Origin: Actinomycetes bacterium
Lineage (GTDB): Bacteria > Actinomycetota > Acidimicrobiia > Acidimicrobiales > Ilumatobacteraceae
DNA length: 64,000 nucleotides
Assembly: GCA_029782355.1 (NCBI GenBank)
Contig: JAKOUY010000006.1
Location: 1 to 64,000 of the forward strand
Direction of reading: 5' to 3'
The notes below the pieces were generated by a model. That model ran no database searches, was not told the origin of the DNA, and worked only from the letters and a program-made list of their open reading frames with translations. This document shows, in pieces, positions 56,340 through 64,000 of this stretch. A program made the position numbers and the translations under genes. Numbering within the stretch: position 1 is the first letter of the stretch; each line of letters starts with the position of its first letter.

Positions 56340-57001
56340 CCGAACAGGACCTCCTGGCCGAGCCGTTGCGCGGCGTGCTGGCAGTACCGCTCCTCGACCT
56401 CGATCCCGATGGCCTCGCGGCCTTCGTCCTTCGCCGCTCGGATCGTGGTGCCGCTCCCCATGAAGGGGTCCACGATCACGGCGTCGGCCGGGCAGTAGCG
56501 GACCAGTTTCCTCATGAGTTCGATCGGCTTCTCGTGGGGGTGGACGAGCGACCCGCGGTACACGCGGAGCGGGAACGTGAGCACCGACGACTCGCGGCCT
56601 TGCGGGTTCTCCCACTCGCGGCCGCGCACGTAGATCAGTTCCCAATCGGGCTTCCACGGAAGGGCGAGGTCGCCCATCCCCGAGCCCGGCTTGCTCCAGA
56701 TCAGCGTGGCGTTCACCGGGTCGGGGATCGGCGGGGCCTTCGGTGATCCGAACACGATCGCCGGACGTTCGCCCCACAACGCGAGCACGGCGTCGCGTGC
56801 CGCCGTGTCGGCGTCGCCCTCGATGCCGGTCGGGTATTGGACGCCTCGGTGCATCGAGGTCTTGTACGCGATCCCGTAGGGCGGGTCGGTGACGAGCACG
56901 TAGCGCGACCGGCGGTGGGCGAGGACGGCGGGCAGGATCTCCAGGGCGTCGCCGTGGAAGATCCTGCACCGCCCGTCGTCGTAGAACGGGGTGGGGCTCA
57001 C
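56336..57001 (-). CDS. DNA methyltransferase (DPPY type)
   Basis: 221 residues, GTG 57001 in GTGA overlap. PTPFYDDGRCRIFHGDALEI, YVLVTDPPYGIAYKTSMHRG (catalytic DPPY, N6-adenine or N4-cytosine), VYRGSLVHPHEKPIELMRKL, VIVDPFMGSGTTIRAAKDEG and EAIGIEVEERYCQHAAQRLG. Divergent paralogue of the downstream gene with a different catalytic tetrapeptide, so they may recognise different sites. Confidence 0.88.
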   Translation of the reverse strand: MSPTPFYDDGRCRIFHGDALEILPAVLAHRRSRYVLVTDPPYGIAYKTSMHRGVQYPTGIEGDADTAARDAVLALWGERPAIVFGSPKAPPIPDPVNATLIWSKPGSGMGDLALPWKPDWELIYVRGREWENPQGRESSVLTFPLRVYRGSLVHPHEKPIELMRKLVRYCPADAVIVDPFMGSGTTIRAAKDEGREAIGIEVEERYCQHAAQRLGQEVLFG

Positions 57002-57549
57002 CCCCGCTTGCCGCCTCGGCGGCCACGTGCGGCGGCCACCTCGTCGTCGGCGTGCTCGGCCGCGGCTTCGGCGTCGGCAATCGCCGCGGCCTCGCGTGCG
57101 GCGTCGGCCTCGGCGGCTTCCAGCCGGGCTTCCTCGTCGCAGGGCTCGCAGCCGGGGACGCGCTTCTTCGCGTGCTTGCCGTCGTCGTGCTCGGCGGCGA
57201 GGATCGCCATCGAGATCGTGACCTGGCCCGACACCTTGTCGGCGTGCTCGCGCTCGCGCTCCTTCTGCCGCTGGATCGCGGCGGAGGCGTCGGCCTCATC
57301 GATGAACGTCGCGGTGCCCGCCGACAGGACCGGGATGCGCCGCACTCCGCCGATCGCCGGGTACTTGGGGTCCTCGACGGGGTAGTGCATGTCGACGCAC
57401 GTGGCCTCCAGGAGGACGTACACCTGGTCGCCGATCGTGAGGTCGCGCGGGTCCACGGTCATGGCCTTGCTCAACCCGTCGCCCGTGTTCCTGATGATGA
57501 TGCCGGTGCCGACGATCGGTCGGCCGTTGTATTCCCCGAGGTCGCTCAT
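56998..57549 (-). CDS. hypothetical protein
   Basis: 183 residues, ATG 57549. Beta-rich start (EYNGRPIVGTGIIIRNTGDG, LTIGDQVYVLLEATCVDMHY), then a helical charged tail (EEARLEAAEADAAREAAAIA) ending RGRRGGKRG. Resembles actinophage proteins of the replication region. Function unknown. Confidence 0.65.
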   Translation of the reverse strand: MSDLGEYNGRPIVGTGIIIRNTGDGLSKAMTVDPRDLTIGDQVYVLLEATCVDMHYPVEDPKYPAIGGVRRIPVLSAGTATFIDEADASAAIQRQKEREREHADKVSGQVTISMAILAAEHDDGKHAKKRVPGCEPCDEEARLEAAEADAAREAAAIADAEAAAEHADDEVAAARGRRGGKRG

Positions 57550-57983
57550 GGCGTCGCTCCTTGGTCGTGGGGGACTGCGGCGCGGGCGCGCCACACCTTT
57601 GCCCACCGGCGGGACGGCAACCGCTCGCTCCGGCCGGTGTCCTCGACTCGCCCATCTTCGGCGAGTTCGGAGCGGCGCGTGCGGATGCCGGAGTCGGCCT
57701 GGTGGGGAACCTCGCCGCGGACGACGGCGAGGCGGTACTCGGCGACGAGCCGCACGTCGGTCGAGGGACCGATCCTGGCGAGCACGTCGAGCACGGCCTG
57801 TTGGCTCGCGCGGATGGATTCCGACGGGAGCGACAGGGCCGCGGCGTGAGAGGTCCACGGGTCGTCGGCCCGGGCTCGGGCCGACGCGGGGGCGGTGTCG
57901 TCGGCGTGCACGGCGGCGATCGGCGCGAGGCCGCACGTGGCGCACAGCCCGTCGTCGCGTTCGGTGAACGGGTGCGGGTCCAC
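57546..57983 (-). CDS. winged-helix phage protein
   Basis: 145 residues; GTG 57983 overlaps the helicase stop (TAGTG). An N-terminal CATCGLAPIAAVHAD, then SIRASQQAVLDVLARIGPST, RLVAEYR, SGIRTRRSELAEDGRVEDTG and SRRWAKVWRA, a wHTH motif common in phage replication modules. Confidence 0.65.
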   Translation of the reverse strand: MDPHPFTERDDGLCATCGLAPIAAVHADDTAPASARARADDPWTSHAAALSLPSESIRASQQAVLDVLARIGPSTDVRLVAEYRLAVVRGEVPHQADSGIRTRRSELAEDGRVEDTGRSERLPSRRWAKVWRARAAVPHDQGATP

Positions 57984-59521
57984 TAGAACACCTCGTCGGT
58001 TCCGAGCAGGTCGGGCTGGGTGGCCTCGCCGAGCAGGTGGTGGAGGTCCATCGCCCGGAGGATCGCGGCGTAGTCGCCGTCGCTCACCGACCACGGGAGC
58101 CGCGCCGTCGGGCGGGAGAACAGGCGGGTCGGCCAGCAGCGGCCCGTGTAGCGGTCGCGCCTGGCGCGGATGACCTCGGCCTCGCGGGGCTCCTTGCTCA
58201 CCTCTTTGAGGCCGTGGGAGAACGCGGGCCATGACCGCCACACGGAGGACCCGCGCAGCCGCCAGTCCTCGTCGTGGCTCCGGTCGTTCCCGGCGTGGCC
58301 TTCCAGCACCAGCCCGAAGTCGTAGCGATGCATCAACTCGCCGAGCACGTTCGTGAGTTCGTCCACCACGTCCTCGCCGTAGCGGCTCCGCCCGTCGGGC
58401 GCGCGGTACATCTTCACCACGGGGCCGACGAGGACGAGCCGCGGGCGGTGCTCGTCCAGCAGCCCTTCCAAGGTCCGGAGCCCGCGGGGCGAGAGGAGGT
58501 CGAGGCCCTCGGGGCGCGACACCGCGTGGTACATGCCGGGCACGTACCGGCCCTCGACCGCGGCGCGGAGTTTCGCCACCTCGTCGGCCATGTCGAGCAC
58601 GTCCTCCTGGAGGTCCACGAACAGGACGGGGAGCGGCGCGGCGATCCCGACCCCGAGCCCGGTGAACGGGTGGAGCCCCGACGCGACGCACACGCCGATC
58701 TGGCGCAGGTAGGTGCTCTTCCCCAGGCCCTCGCCACCGGTGTAGGCGATGACCTCGTTCGTGCGGAGGCAACCCGGGATCACCCACGGCTTGCTCGGGT
58801 CCTCCCGCTCGCGTTCCGACATGTCCCACAGGTCGGCGAGGTCGTAGGACTCGGCGCGGATCATGTTCGGGGCGAGGCGGTGCGCGGCCTCGGTGGCGAG
58901 CGCCTCGAACGTGTCGAAGTCGCGCGCGCGTCCGGCGTTGAGGAGGTCCGCGCCGAGGGTCATGCCGGACCGGAGCCGGGCGTAGCGGGCCACGGTTTCG
59001 GCGTACGCCCCCGCGCTCGCCGAGGCGGGCGTGTCGGCCTGGAGGACCATGATCGCCGAGCGGGGCATCTGCTCGGCCACGTCCGGGTCGTGCTCGCGCA
59101 GCCACCCGTGGACGGTCACGGGGTCCACGGGTTGCCCGGCGTCGTGGAGCCCCTCGATCGCCCGGTACACGGCACGGAGGCGGGGGTCGTAGAGGTCCTC
59201 GGCGGAGCACCCGCGGAGGCCGCGGCGGCGGGCGTCGGAGGACAGGAGCATCGCCCCGACGAGGGATTCCTCGGCGTCGCGGTCCCACGGGGCGGAGTCG
59301 GCCGCGGTGGGGCGGGGCGGGGGGCGATCTCCGCGCGGAGACTCTGCCCAGCGGGCGGGTTCACGCTCGGGTTCGGGGGCCGTCTGTCCCGCCGTCTGGC
59401 GTTCCGTCTCCGGTGCCGTCTCCGTCTCCGGCTCGGCGGGGGGCTCGGGCTCGGCGGGCGGCGGCGGGCCTTCCTCGGGGGGGAGGACCTCGAACCCGTC
59501 CTCGTCGTAGATCGGGCTCAC
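57983..59521 (-). CDS. DnaB-like replicative helicase
   Basis: 512 residues, GTG 59521 in GTGA overlap. After a Pro/Glu-rich N-terminal ~70 residues, PWDRDAEESLVGAMLLSSDA to RAVYRAIEGLHDAGQPVDPV is a DnaB N-terminal domain. The RecA-like core has AYTGGEGLGKSTYLRQIG (Walker A variant, ~260-275), VLFVDLQEDVLDMADE, and RPRLVLVGPVVKMYRAPDGR. The Walker A variant and short C-terminus suggest a RepA/gp4-like relative. Works with the loader just upstream. Confidence 0.8.
   Translation of the reverse strand: MSPIYDEDGFEVLPPEEGPPPPAEPEPPAEPETETAPETERQTAGQTAPEPEREPARWAESPRGDRPPPRPTAADSAPWDRDAEESLVGAMLLSSDARRRGLRGCSAEDLYDPRLRAVYRAIEGLHDAGQPVDPVTVHGWLREHDPDVAEQMPRSAIMVLQADTPASASAGAYAETVARYARLRSGMTLGADLLNAGRARDFDTFEALATEAAHRLAPNMIRAESYDLADLWDMSEREREDPSKPWVIPGCLRTNEVIAYTGGEGLGKSTYLRQIGVCVASGLHPFTGLGVGIAAPLPVLFVDLQEDVLDMADEVAKLRAAVEGRYVPGMYHAVSRPEGLDLLSPRGLRTLEGLLDEHRPRLVLVGPVVKMYRAPDGRSRYGEDVVDELTNVLGELMHRYDFGLVLEGHAGNDRSHDEDWRLRGSSVWRSWPAFSHGLKEVSKEPREAEVIRARRDRYTGRCWPTRLFSRPTARLPWSVSDGDYAAILRAMDLHHLLGEATQPDLLGTDEVF
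59328..59342. repeat. palindromic 15-mer TCTCCGCGCGGAGAC, copy 3
   Basis: Inside the N-terminal linker of the helicase gene; see the copies at 11750 and 43775. Confidence 0.6.
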
Positions 59522-60168
59522 CGGTCGGCCTTCCGCCGGTCGGGGCCGGTCACCGTCAGGACGAGCGCGCCGTCGGCGAGGCGCGACACGAACCGGGCGT
59601 CGAGGACCTCCCGGAGTGCGGCGGGCGTCGCGTTCGTGGTCACGATCGTGGGGAGTTCGGCCGCCCAGCGGGCGTCCATGATCAGGTCGAGCCGCTCCCG
59701 GGTCCACTCGGTCGGCTTTTCGGCGGCGAGGTCGTCCAGCACCAGCACGTCCACCGTGAGGACCGACCGGCCGACCTCGGCGCGGTCGGGGTCGCCGGGG
59801 CGCATGGCGTCCATGAGCCGGGCCACGGACCACCAGGCCACCGACTGCCCGGCCGAGTACCGGCCGAACGCCGCGGCCGCGGCGGCGTGGCTCTTGCCGG
59901 TGCCGACCGGGCCGCACAGGACCAGGTTCCGATCGCGGGGCCCGAGGACCCAGGCGGCGACCTCGGCGCGGACGGGCTCGGGGAGGTCGCCGACGACCGC
60001 CAGCGCGAACCGGGCCGGGACGATCCGCCGCCACTCGTCCAGCCGGGCCTCGGCCCACAGCGCCACGTGCTCGGCGACGATCTCCTCGGGCGTCGGGGCG
60101 ACCGGCCCCTCCACCGGGACCGGGTGGTCGTGCAGCCCGCGCCCATTGCACCCCGGGCAGTCGGTCAC
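59518..60168 (-). CDS. DnaC-like helicase loader
   Basis: 216 residues, GTG 60168 in GTGA overlap. It begins TDCPGCNGRGLHDHP (CxxC), then FALAVVGDLPEPVRAEVAAW and an AAA+ core: LVLCGPVGTGKSHAAAAAAF (Walker A ~86-93), VDVLVLDDLAAEKPTEWTRE (Walker B), ELPTIVTTNATPAALREVLD. Loads the DnaB-like helicase encoded next. Confidence 0.85.
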   Translation of the reverse strand: MTDCPGCNGRGLHDHPVPVEGPVAPTPEEIVAEHVALWAEARLDEWRRIVPARFALAVVGDLPEPVRAEVAAWVLGPRDRNLVLCGPVGTGKSHAAAAAAFGRYSAGQSVAWWSVARLMDAMRPGDPDRAEVGRSVLTVDVLVLDDLAAEKPTEWTRERLDLIMDARWAAELPTIVTTNATPAALREVLDARFVSRLADGALVLTVTGPDRRKADR

Positions 60169-60908
60169 AGCGCCGACCTCCCCGATTCGATGCCGTCCCA
60201 CTGGCCGAGGTCCTGCGCGCGACCCGTCGGCCTGCCACCCCGAGCACGGAGCGCCCGATCGAGCACGCCACCCGAGAGGGGCGGGTCCACCCGGCGGAGC
60301 GCCGCCGCGACCTGCTCGGGTTCCCACCCGGCACGCAGCGCGGTGCTCACGATCCCGCGCACCGCGACGAACGGCTGCACCGGGCGCGGGGTCTGGCCTT
60401 CCCACCACTCGCGGGTGAGCGCGTCCGCGCGCGGGTCGGTCTTCCGTTCCTTGGAGCCCTTCGCTGCAGGGGGCGAGGGCTTGCCCGAGCCTTGGTCCTT
60501 GGGGTCTTGTTCCAAGGGGGTCTTGTTCTGTGCCGCATCCGTACGGCCACCGGTCGCCGTATCCGTGCCCCCTACCGTCGCCGTAGCCTCACGGCCACCC
60601 GGGGGCATCCTGTGCACCGTGTAGAGGTTGCTCGTCCGGTCCCCGGCGTCGTCGTAGCGGGGGGCGATCGTGACCGCTCCGGCGGAGATGAGTTCCTTGG
60701 TGAACCGGTCCACCGAGTCCACCGAGCACCGCAGGCGGGTGGCGAGCGTGCGGCGCGAACGGAACGAGCCGCCGCTGGCGTCTGCGTATTGGGCGAGCAC
60801 GGCGTAGAGCCTCACTGCCCCGTGGGAGATGTCGCCGTCGATGACCCACTCGGGCACGATCGCGAACGGCCCGGTGTCGGTGCGGACCTGCTCCGGGTGC
60901 TCGGTCAC
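60165..60908 (-). CDS. replication-initiator-like HTH protein
   Basis: 247 residues, GTG 60908 in GTGA overlap. The N-terminal domain (FAIVPEWVIDGDISHGAVRL, AVLAQYADASGGSFRSRRTL, ATRLRCSVDSVDRFTKELIS) is the winged-helix of phage replication initiators, as in DnaD/phage-O-type proteins. A charged linker and a C-terminal helix-rich part (REWWEGQTPRPVQPFVAVRG) follow. Directly upstream of loader and helicase. Confidence 0.75.
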   Translation of the reverse strand: MTEHPEQVRTDTGPFAIVPEWVIDGDISHGAVRLYAVLAQYADASGGSFRSRRTLATRLRCSVDSVDRFTKELISAGAVTIAPRYDDAGDRTSNLYTVHRMPPGGREATATVGGTDTATGGRTDAAQNKTPLEQDPKDQGSGKPSPPAAKGSKERKTDPRADALTREWWEGQTPRPVQPFVAVRGIVSTALRAGWEPEQVAAALRRVDPPLSGGVLDRALRARGGRPTGRAQDLGQWDGIESGRSAL

Positions 60909-61165
60909 CGCTCGTCCCCAAGGATCACCTGGTTCGCCGCGCGCTCGGCGAGCCACAGGAAGTGGTGGGAGGACGTAGCGGGCCCGCCATGCTCGGCGGC
61001 TTGGGCGCGGGCCTCTTCCGCCGCCTCGGGGTGCGCGGCGCACCACAGCCGGGCGGCCTCGGCCACCAAGTCGGCGGCGTGAGCGTCGGCGAGCGCGCGC
61101 ATCGCGTGATCGGATACGCCCTCCACGGTCACGCCCGTGCGCCGCAGCGCGTCGTGTAGATCCAT
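60905..61165 (-). CDS. hypothetical helical protein
   Basis: 86 residues; ATG 61165 is chosen because GGGAGGA lies 5 nt upstream. DLHDALRRTGVTVEGVSDHA, ADLVAEAARLWCAAHPEAAE. First gene of the initiator-loader-helicase operon. Function unknown. Confidence 0.65.
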   Translation of the reverse strand: MDLHDALRRTGVTVEGVSDHAMRALADAHAADLVAEAARLWCAAHPEAAEEARAQAAEHGGPATSSHHFLWLAERAANQVILGDER

Positions 61166-61262
61166 CGGTCCTCCCATGTCGCTCGATTGGCGTGCCCACG
61201 GGAGGGGCGGGGGTATGATCCCCGTCAGACCCGGGACGACTCGCGCTCGTTCCGATCGGTCG

Positions 61263-61302
61263 AGACACGCTCCCGCCTGACCCGGCGGGGGCGTGTCGCT
61301 TG
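61263..61302. terminator. hairpin between the UvrD-like gene and the replication operon
   Basis: Within the 151 bp gap, GACACGCTCCCGCC pairs with GGCGGGGGCGTGTC (one mismatch) around a short loop. A GCTTGTT tail follows on the plus strand; on the minus strand it follows the UvrD-like stop. Likely terminator of the upstream minus-strand unit. No copy of the repeated promoter is present in the gap. Confidence 0.55.
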
Positions 61303-61316
61303 TTGGGGGTGGAACC

Positions 61317-62807
61317 TTACCTCACCGTGTCCTCCACCGTGGGAACCTCCGCCGCGCCGGTCCGGCGGGCGTCACGCTCGGCGGGGGTTTCCAGCGCCGT
61401 CCGGTCCAGGTGCTCGATCGCTCGGGTCACCGCCACGTACTGGAGCCGCAACTCGGGCGTCGTCGGGTCGAGGTCGGCGAAGTCGCCGCCGAGGCGGACC
61501 ACCGGCCACTGGCGGCCCTTCGCCCGGTGGGCGGTGCTCACCGTGAGCACGCCCGGGCCCTCGGGAATGGTGCCGCTCACCGCGCGGAGGATGCCCTCGG
61601 TCCCGAACTTCTCGACCAGGCTCACCATGAGCCGGAGTTCGGAGCCGCCCGGGTCGTGGGCCACGTAGTCCTGCACGTCGCCCCACGTGTCGAAGCACGC
61701 CAGGTCGGGGTGCGCGGTGAACCCGGTGGTGCGGAGGTCGGCGACGGCCTTGGCGAACGCGGCGGCCTCGGTGCCGTTGCCGACCAGGTGCACGGGCTGG
61801 CCGCGGGTCTGCGCGCCGAGCACGACGTGGAGCGCCTCGGCGTTCGTGCGGCACAGGATCGCGTCGGGTGCACGTCCGGCGAGGGGGCCGACGGTCGTCG
61901 TTCGCTCGGGGTTGCCGACGATGCGGAGCGACGCGTCGAGCGCGTCGAGGACCTCGTTCGCCACGTCGGCGAGCGCGAGCCCGAACCGGAAGGTCTGCGT
62001 GAGGCTCCGCCGGTGCTCGGGCGCGAACGTCGCCATCGCGTCCACCGCGCCACGCCACGCGTACAACTGCTGATTCTCGTCGCCGACGTACACGACCTGC
62101 GCGGACTGGCGGGCGAGCACGTCGGCGAGGACCGGGTTCGTGTCCTGAGCCTCATCGAGGAGCACGTAGTCGGCCTCGATCGTCGGGTGGCCGAGCGCCC
62201 AAATCTTCAGGTAGTGGTCGTGGGTGAACCGGAGCGACCCGTCGGGGTGGGTGATGTCCTGCCACGCCTTCCGCAGCGCGCCTTCCAACTCCTCGGCCAC
62301 GATCCGGTTGTTGACCGTGGACCGGCGGCCGGTCACGTCGGGCAGGTCGATGCCCTCCCGGTACGGGAAGTGCGCCGCGGTCGGTTCGGGGTCGGCCGAG
62401 TTCGCGAACGCGGCGAGGCCCTGCATCACGTGACCGGCCAACCAGCCGGGCGCGAGCCGCTTGGGGTTCGGGAGGCCGTGGTGCACGACGATGGGCCGGA
62501 TGCCGAGGCGTTGCGCGACCTCGTAGGAGCGGAGGCGCGGCTGGCCGAGGCGATGCCGGTAGCGGTGCCCGACGGCGCTCATCGCGAGCGAGTGGGCGGT
62601 GCGGGCCGAGCACCGCCACGGGAGGCTGGTGGCCACGTCGTCCACGATCGCCCGGTTGTACGCGACGTACACGCCGCGGCGTCGGGTGCTCGCGGCGAGG
62701 AGCCGGAGCGTGGTGGTCTTGCCGGTCCCGGCGAGGGCGTCCACGACCATTGTGTCGCCCTGGCGGAACAGGTCGGCGACGGCGATCTGTTCGGCGGTGG
62801 GCTTCAT
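61317..62807 (-). CDS. UvrD/Rep-like superfamily 1 helicase
   Basis: 496 residues, ATG 62807. TAEQIAVADLFRQGDTMVVD, DALAGTGKTTTLRLLAAST (motif I ~24-40), TAHSLAMSAVG (motif Ia), YVLLDEAQDTNPVLADVLAR (motif II), VYVGDENQQLYAWRGAVDAM (III), LTQTFRFG (IV), VLTVSTAHRAKGRQWPVVRL (V) and LRLQYVAVTRAI (VI): all SF1A motifs are visible. Shorter than full UvrD. Probably acts in recombination or replication. Confidence 0.9.
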   Translation of the reverse strand: MKPTAEQIAVADLFRQGDTMVVDALAGTGKTTTLRLLAASTRRRGVYVAYNRAIVDDVATSLPWRCSARTAHSLAMSAVGHRYRHRLGQPRLRSYEVAQRLGIRPIVVHHGLPNPKRLAPGWLAGHVMQGLAAFANSADPEPTAAHFPYREGIDLPDVTGRRSTVNNRIVAEELEGALRKAWQDITHPDGSLRFTHDHYLKIWALGHPTIEADYVLLDEAQDTNPVLADVLARQSAQVVYVGDENQQLYAWRGAVDAMATFAPEHRRSLTQTFRFGLALADVANEVLDALDASLRIVGNPERTTTVGPLAGRAPDAILCRTNAEALHVVLGAQTRGQPVHLVGNGTEAAAFAKAVADLRTTGFTAHPDLACFDTWGDVQDYVAHDPGGSELRLMVSLVEKFGTEGILRAVSGTIPEGPGVLTVSTAHRAKGRQWPVVRLGGDFADLDPTTPELRLQYVAVTRAIEHLDRTALETPAERDARRTGAAEVPTVEDTVR

Positions 62808-62950
62808 CCGAGCATCCGAGCCGCGCCGACCACCGCCGACGTGACGAGGGCGACGCCTACGAGGAGCCACCAGTCGGAGTCGCGCACGGCGGAGCGGTAC
62901 ACGGCGGCGAACCCGAGCACCACGAACGCGGCGACGATCACCCAGCCCAT
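62804..62950 (-). CDS. 48-residue membrane protein
   Basis: ATG 62950 to TGA 62804, overlapping both neighbours. Two hydrophobic segments (WVIVAAFVVLGFAAVYRSAV, WWLLVGVALVTSAVVGAARM). Function unknown. Confidence 0.6.
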   Translation of the reverse strand: MGWVIVAAFVVLGFAAVYRSAVRDSDWWLLVGVALVTSAVVGAARMLG

Positions 62951-64000
62951 CACTCGCCGCCGAACGCGGGGGCGCAGGCCACGTGGTACGGCTCGTCGGC
63001 CTCACCGAACACGGGGAGGTCGTCGGGGCCGATCACCTGGCCGCACGTCGGGAGCGAGCACGTGAGCACCTCGTCGCCGGTCTCGCCGGGCTCGGCGTCG
63101 CCGTCGGGGAGCGGCCACTCGTCCTGGTCGCCGGGCGTGCCGGGGCCGGGCATGGCGGGGAAGTCGGTCGCGGCGAGCGCGCCGCCGGGGTCGTCGCTCG
63201 GGATCGTCCCCGACGCCTCGGGCTCGGGCTCGGGGTTGGCGGCGGCCTCGGCCTCCTTGGCCTCGGCCCGCTTCCGGCAGTCGGTGGCGTTCGCGCAGCG
63301 CCGCACCCCGCGCACGATGGCCTTGGCCGCCCGGGTGGACCCGCAAATCTCACACGGCCCGTCGACCGGCACGTCGTCGGCCGGGGGCAGGGTGCCAGCA
63401 CCGGGCGGCGGGGGCGGCTGCGTCCACGTGGACCGCTCCGCCGGGTCCTCGGGGGCCGTGGACCCCTCGGGGGGCGCAGCGGGCCCCTGAGCGGCCGTGG
63501 CGTCGCCCTCCGGGTCCTGGGAGCCCTCGCCGGTCAGGGCGTCCATCTGGCGGAGCATGACGGCGCACGCGGCCTTCGGCCACGGCCACGGGAACCCCTG
63601 CTGGTCCTTCCACGCCCGGAACGCCTCCTGCTGGTCGGCGGTCAGGGTGTCGATCCGGCGGGTGACCTCGGTGATCTTGTCCTGGTCCACCGTGCTCGGG
63701 TCCACGCCCGGCGACGACGTGGCCGCCGGAGCCGGAGGCGGGCCGTCCACCGCGGCTTCCCGCTGGTCGTGGAGGTCCTCCTTGGACCACAGGTCGAGCG
63801 CCACCCCGAACCGCATCGCGGCGTTGCGGATCGCGTCGGAGATCAACTCCTTCTCGACCTCGTCCTTGCGGGCCTCGGCCGTGCCGACCCCGAGGCGCGA
63901 CACCCCGGCGATCGTGAGCCTGATCCACAGCCGGTGCACCCGGTCGCCCCGCTGGATCGCGGGGAGGCCGTCGGGCCCGTACGCGACGGGCTCCCACGTC
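62950..64000 (-). CDS. Rad52-like annealing protein with C-terminal zinc motifs (start beyond right edge)
   Basis: About 350 residues visible; the N-terminus lies beyond 64000. RGDRVHRLWIRLTIAGVSRL, TAEARKDEVEKELISDAIRN, AAMRFGVALDLWSKEDLHDQ match the Rad52/Rad22-type pattern (beta strand, then SDAL/I-RNAA-RFGVALDLW). A long Pro/Asp-rich region carries CEICGSTRAAKAIVRGVRRC and CSLPTCGQVIGPDDLPVFGE-type zinc sites. It probably anneals single-stranded DNA in recombination-dependent replication. Erf-type is an alternative. Confidence 0.7.
   Translation of the reverse strand, partial: TWEPVAYGPDGLPAIQRGDRVHRLWIRLTIAGVSRLGVGTAEARKDEVEKELISDAIRNAAMRFGVALDLWSKEDLHDQREAAVDGPPPAPAATSSPGVDPSTVDQDKITEVTRRIDTLTADQQEAFRAWKDQQGFPWPWPKAACAVMLRQMDALTGEGSQDPEGDATAAQGPAAPPEGSTAPEDPAERSTWTQPPPPPGAGTLPPADDVPVDGPCEICGSTRAAKAIVRGVRRCANATDCRKRAEAKEAEAAANPEPEPEASGTIPSDDPGGALAATDFPAMPGPGTPGDQDEWPLPDGDAEPGETGDEVLTCSLPTCGQVIGPDDLPVFGEADEPYHVACAPAFGGE

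Noticed and set aside
1-64000. CRISPR arrays, insertion sequences, integrase or attachment site
   Set aside because: No regularly spaced repeats with spacers, no transposase or recombinase motifs, no att-like tRNA end seen.

Overview
The window is part of a tailed-phage genome, or a very recently integrated prophage, with roughly 70 % G+C, GTG/ATG starts and almost no intergenic space. Tail-tape-measure, frameshifted tail-assembly-chaperone, tail-completion, capsid, portal and terminase genes mark it as a long-tailed (siphovirus-type) phage. Many small genes look like those of actinobacteriophages (PGDYIIRG-like, DUF6011-like, CSTCYP-type and WVRHGDP-type proteins), so an actinobacterial host is likely. 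I see no integrase, tRNA, CRISPR array or transposase. Nearly everything is on the minus strand, so the gene order below runs from high to low coordinates.

Layout. 64.0-57.5 kb: replication and recombination (Rad52-like annealase cut by the right edge, UvrD-like helicase, HTH replication-initiator-like protein, DnaC-like loader, DnaB-like helicase). 57.5-50.3 kb: four DNA methyltransferases, one carrying a 335-residue intein with a homing-endonuclease-like insert, plus DNA-binding proteins and an HNH nuclease. 50.2-42.3 kb: many small accessory genes (DUF5131, ASCH, HNH nucleases, membrane proteins, one lipoprotein) downstream of a repeated promoter. 42.2-31.5 kb: small genes, terminase small and large subunits, an SGNH hydrolase and a fused portal-MuF protein. 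31.5-22.2 kb: accessory genes including four glycosyltransferase genes (one with two domains), a SAM methyltransferase and a BCS1-type AAA+ ATPase. 22.1-21.5 kb: a MerR-like and a winged-helix regulator facing a short plus-strand operon (19.8-21.4 kb). 19.7-15.0 kb: small genes, mostly in operons each headed by the same promoter. 14.8-1 kb: capsid protease, a 1.5 kb block with no gene, major capsid protein, tail and neck proteins, frameshifted chaperones and the start of the tape measure.

Two things stand out. First, the same compact promoter occurs nine times: a -35 TTGCNN-like box, a 16-17 bp spacer, a -10 TATNNT box, and a 12 bp palindrome TGGACATGTCCA fused to the -10. An A-rich AAGAAATC-like element lies upstream, and eight copies lead to a shared AGGAGCCCC-type ribosome-binding site. 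This looks like a phage-wide regulon under one repressor or activator. Second, the ninth copy (13.0 kb) is followed by no protein. Its transcript would run into about 1.4 kb full of perfect hairpins, including a predicted four-way junction closed by an 18 bp perfect inverted repeat, before reaching the major capsid gene. I regard this as a candidate large structured phage non-coding RNA.

How the genes work together: about 35 genes start with a GTG overlapping the preceding TGA, so long stretches are probably translated by coupling. The glycosyltransferase/methyltransferase/AAA block probably decorates virions or DNA. The methyltransferases with no recognisable partner nuclease probably protect phage DNA from host restriction. 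All functional calls come from reading the protein sequences by eye; no database search was run.
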